Shown piece after piece: positions 5,379-6,267 of a stretch of DNA of 6,267 nucleotides (positions are counted from its first letter, which is position 1; each line of letters starts with the position of its first letter). A program made the position numbers and the translations under genes. The stretch comes from JAEUKQ01 sp044227605. Its GTDB lineage: Bacteria > Pseudomonadota > Alphaproteobacteria > JAEUKQ01. The notes beneath the pieces were generated by a model. That model saw only the letters and a list, made by a program, of their open reading frames with translations. It did not search any database and had not been told where the DNA came from. Location of the stretch: the NCBI GenBank assembly GCA_044227605.1, contig JBGAWJ010000089.1, positions 1 through 6,267 of the forward strand. Reading direction: 5' to 3'.

Positions 5379-6267
5379 ATGAGCATCAAACAACTATTTT
5401 TATCAACGGTCGCCACCACATTTTTAGGGGGATTGGGCTTGCAAGCCCAGGAACAACAAGTGGGGGTGGATACGCAAACCCATGTGGCGGTGACGATTTA
5501 TAATGAGAATTTGGCGTTGGTGCGGGATCAACGCAGCATCAATTTTAAGCAGGGGATTAACGATATTGCCTTTGTGGGGGTCAGCACCCGCATTCGGCCG
5601 GAAACCGGCTTGTTTCACGTAGAGGGCGGGGGAGTGGGCATGCTGGAGCAGAACTTTGACTTTGATTTGCTGACACCGGCGCAGTTGCTCGAGAAATCAG
5701 TCGGCAGCAAGGTGCGCTTTGCGGTGTGGGATGAGGCACTAAAACAGGAAAAGATTGTGGAGGCTGAGGTATTAAGTGTCACGGGTGGGGTGGTATTAAA
5801 GATTGGTGACCGCATTGAAACCCAATTACTGGGGCGAATTATTTATGATCAAGTGCCAAGCAATTTACGGGCTAACCCAACCTTGGTATTAAAGCTTAAC
5901 AGTGAGGTGGTGGGGAAGAGGCAGGTTGAACTGGATTACTTGACGGGCGGGTTATCGTGGAAAGCGGATTATGTGGCCTCACTCAATGCGGATGAGACGC
6001 AGTTGAATTTAACCGGCCTTGTGACCCTTACCAACCAAAGCGGTATTAGTTATAATAATGCCCAATTGCAATTGGTGGCGGGTGATTTGAATTTGGTTAG
6101 AGATGGAATGGCAAGTGGTCGTCTCCAACCAATGATTCCAACGACAGCAATGGCAAGAGATGAGTTACAGCAAGAATCGCTCTTTGAATATCATTTATAC
6201 AGTTTAAGCCGTCCAACGACGATTGCCCAAAACCAGACCAAGCAGGTGGTGATGTTAATCGGGGAAG
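5379..6267 (+). CDS. Exported DUF4139 domain protein (3' end beyond the window)
   Basis: The frame is open from 5379 to the right edge, giving 296 residues of a protein whose relatives are usually longer. It begins with a short signal peptide, MSIKQLFLSTVATTFLGGLG and a likely cleavage after LQA (residue 23). VAVTIYNENLALVRDQR (37-52) and VSTRIRPET (68-76) follow, then LEQNFDFDLLTPAQLLEKSVG (89-109). The DUF4139 core is DYLTGGLSWKADYVASL (186-202), LVTLTNQSGISYNNAQLQLVAGDLNLV (214-240) and FEYHLYSLSRPTTIAQNQTKQV (269-290). DUF4139 also occurs, with DUF4140, in proteins annotated as mucoidy inhibitor MuiA, but the biochemical role is unknown. The signal peptide suggests a periplasmic or surface location. 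The first half is visibly richer in G on the coding strand than its neighbours. It may be cotranscribed with the DUF6134 gene 88 nt upstream. The end is cut by the window, not by a visible mutation. Confidence 0.9.
   Translation, partial: MSIKQLFLSTVATTFLGGLGLQAQEQQVGVDTQTHVAVTIYNENLALVRDQRSINFKQGINDIAFVGVSTRIRPETGLFHVEGGGVGMLEQNFDFDLLTPAQLLEKSVGSKVRFAVWDEALKQEKIVEAEVLSVTGGVVLKIGDRIETQLLGRIIYDQVPSNLRANPTLVLKLNSEVVGKRQVELDYLTGGLSWKADYVASLNADETQLNLTGLVTLTNQSGISYNNAQLQLVAGDLNLVRDGMASGRLQPMIPTTAMARDELQQESLFEYHLYSLSRPTTIAQNQTKQVVMLIGE

Noticed and set aside
5424..5815. Two minus-strand frames of 64 and 66 codons
   Set aside because: They are antisense to the DUF4139 gene and arise from its G-rich coding strand.

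Overview
This looks like an ordinary chromosomal segment of a moderately AT-rich alphaproteobacterium. The evidence is a short HRDC-less ribonuclease D, a stand-alone NDUFA9-like protein, a membrane-anchored cytochrome c starting with the MxSFExNKI pattern I recall from alphaproteobacterial CycM-type cytochromes, and DUF6134 and DUF4139 proteins. The base composition is lower in GC than most free-living Rhodospirillales or Rhizobiales. A low-GC lineage is therefore possible, but I cannot name a genus.

Layout from left to right. (1) Minus strand, 13-807: a tRNA-Leu (anticodon CAG, CCA encoded) with a clear sigma-70-like promoter, followed 63 nt downstream by a complete ribonuclease D gene. (2) 808-1063: a gap holding the tRNA promoter and a doubtful 19-codon minus-strand ORF behind a very strong Shine-Dalgarno sequence. 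(3) Plus strand, 1064-2922: two Rossmann-fold proteins of the SDR superfamily separated by 2 nt, an NDUFA9-like protein and a YeeZ-like atypical SDR. (4) Minus strand, 4202 down to 2856: a membrane-anchored class I cytochrome c followed after 9 nt by an alpha/beta hydrolase. The hydrolase 3' end overlaps the 3' end of the second SDR gene by 67 bp. (5) 4203-4570: a divergent intergenic region with inverted repeats and promoter-like hexamers but no convincing gene. (6) Plus strand, 4571 to the right edge: two exported proteins of unknown function, a DUF6134 protein and a DUF4139 protein. The second runs off the window.

The genes fall into small functional sets: tRNA supply and 3' processing; NAD(P)-binding proteins, one possibly linked to respiratory complex I; periplasmic electron transfer; and envelope proteins of unknown role. 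I see no mobile element, CRISPR array, phage gene, toxin-antitoxin pair or defence system, and nothing that amounts to a new biological system. The points most worth checking are the tRNA-RNase D linkage, the tiny ORF with the strong ribosome binding site, the structured 4.3-4.4 kb intergenic DNA and the DUF6134-DUF4139 pair.
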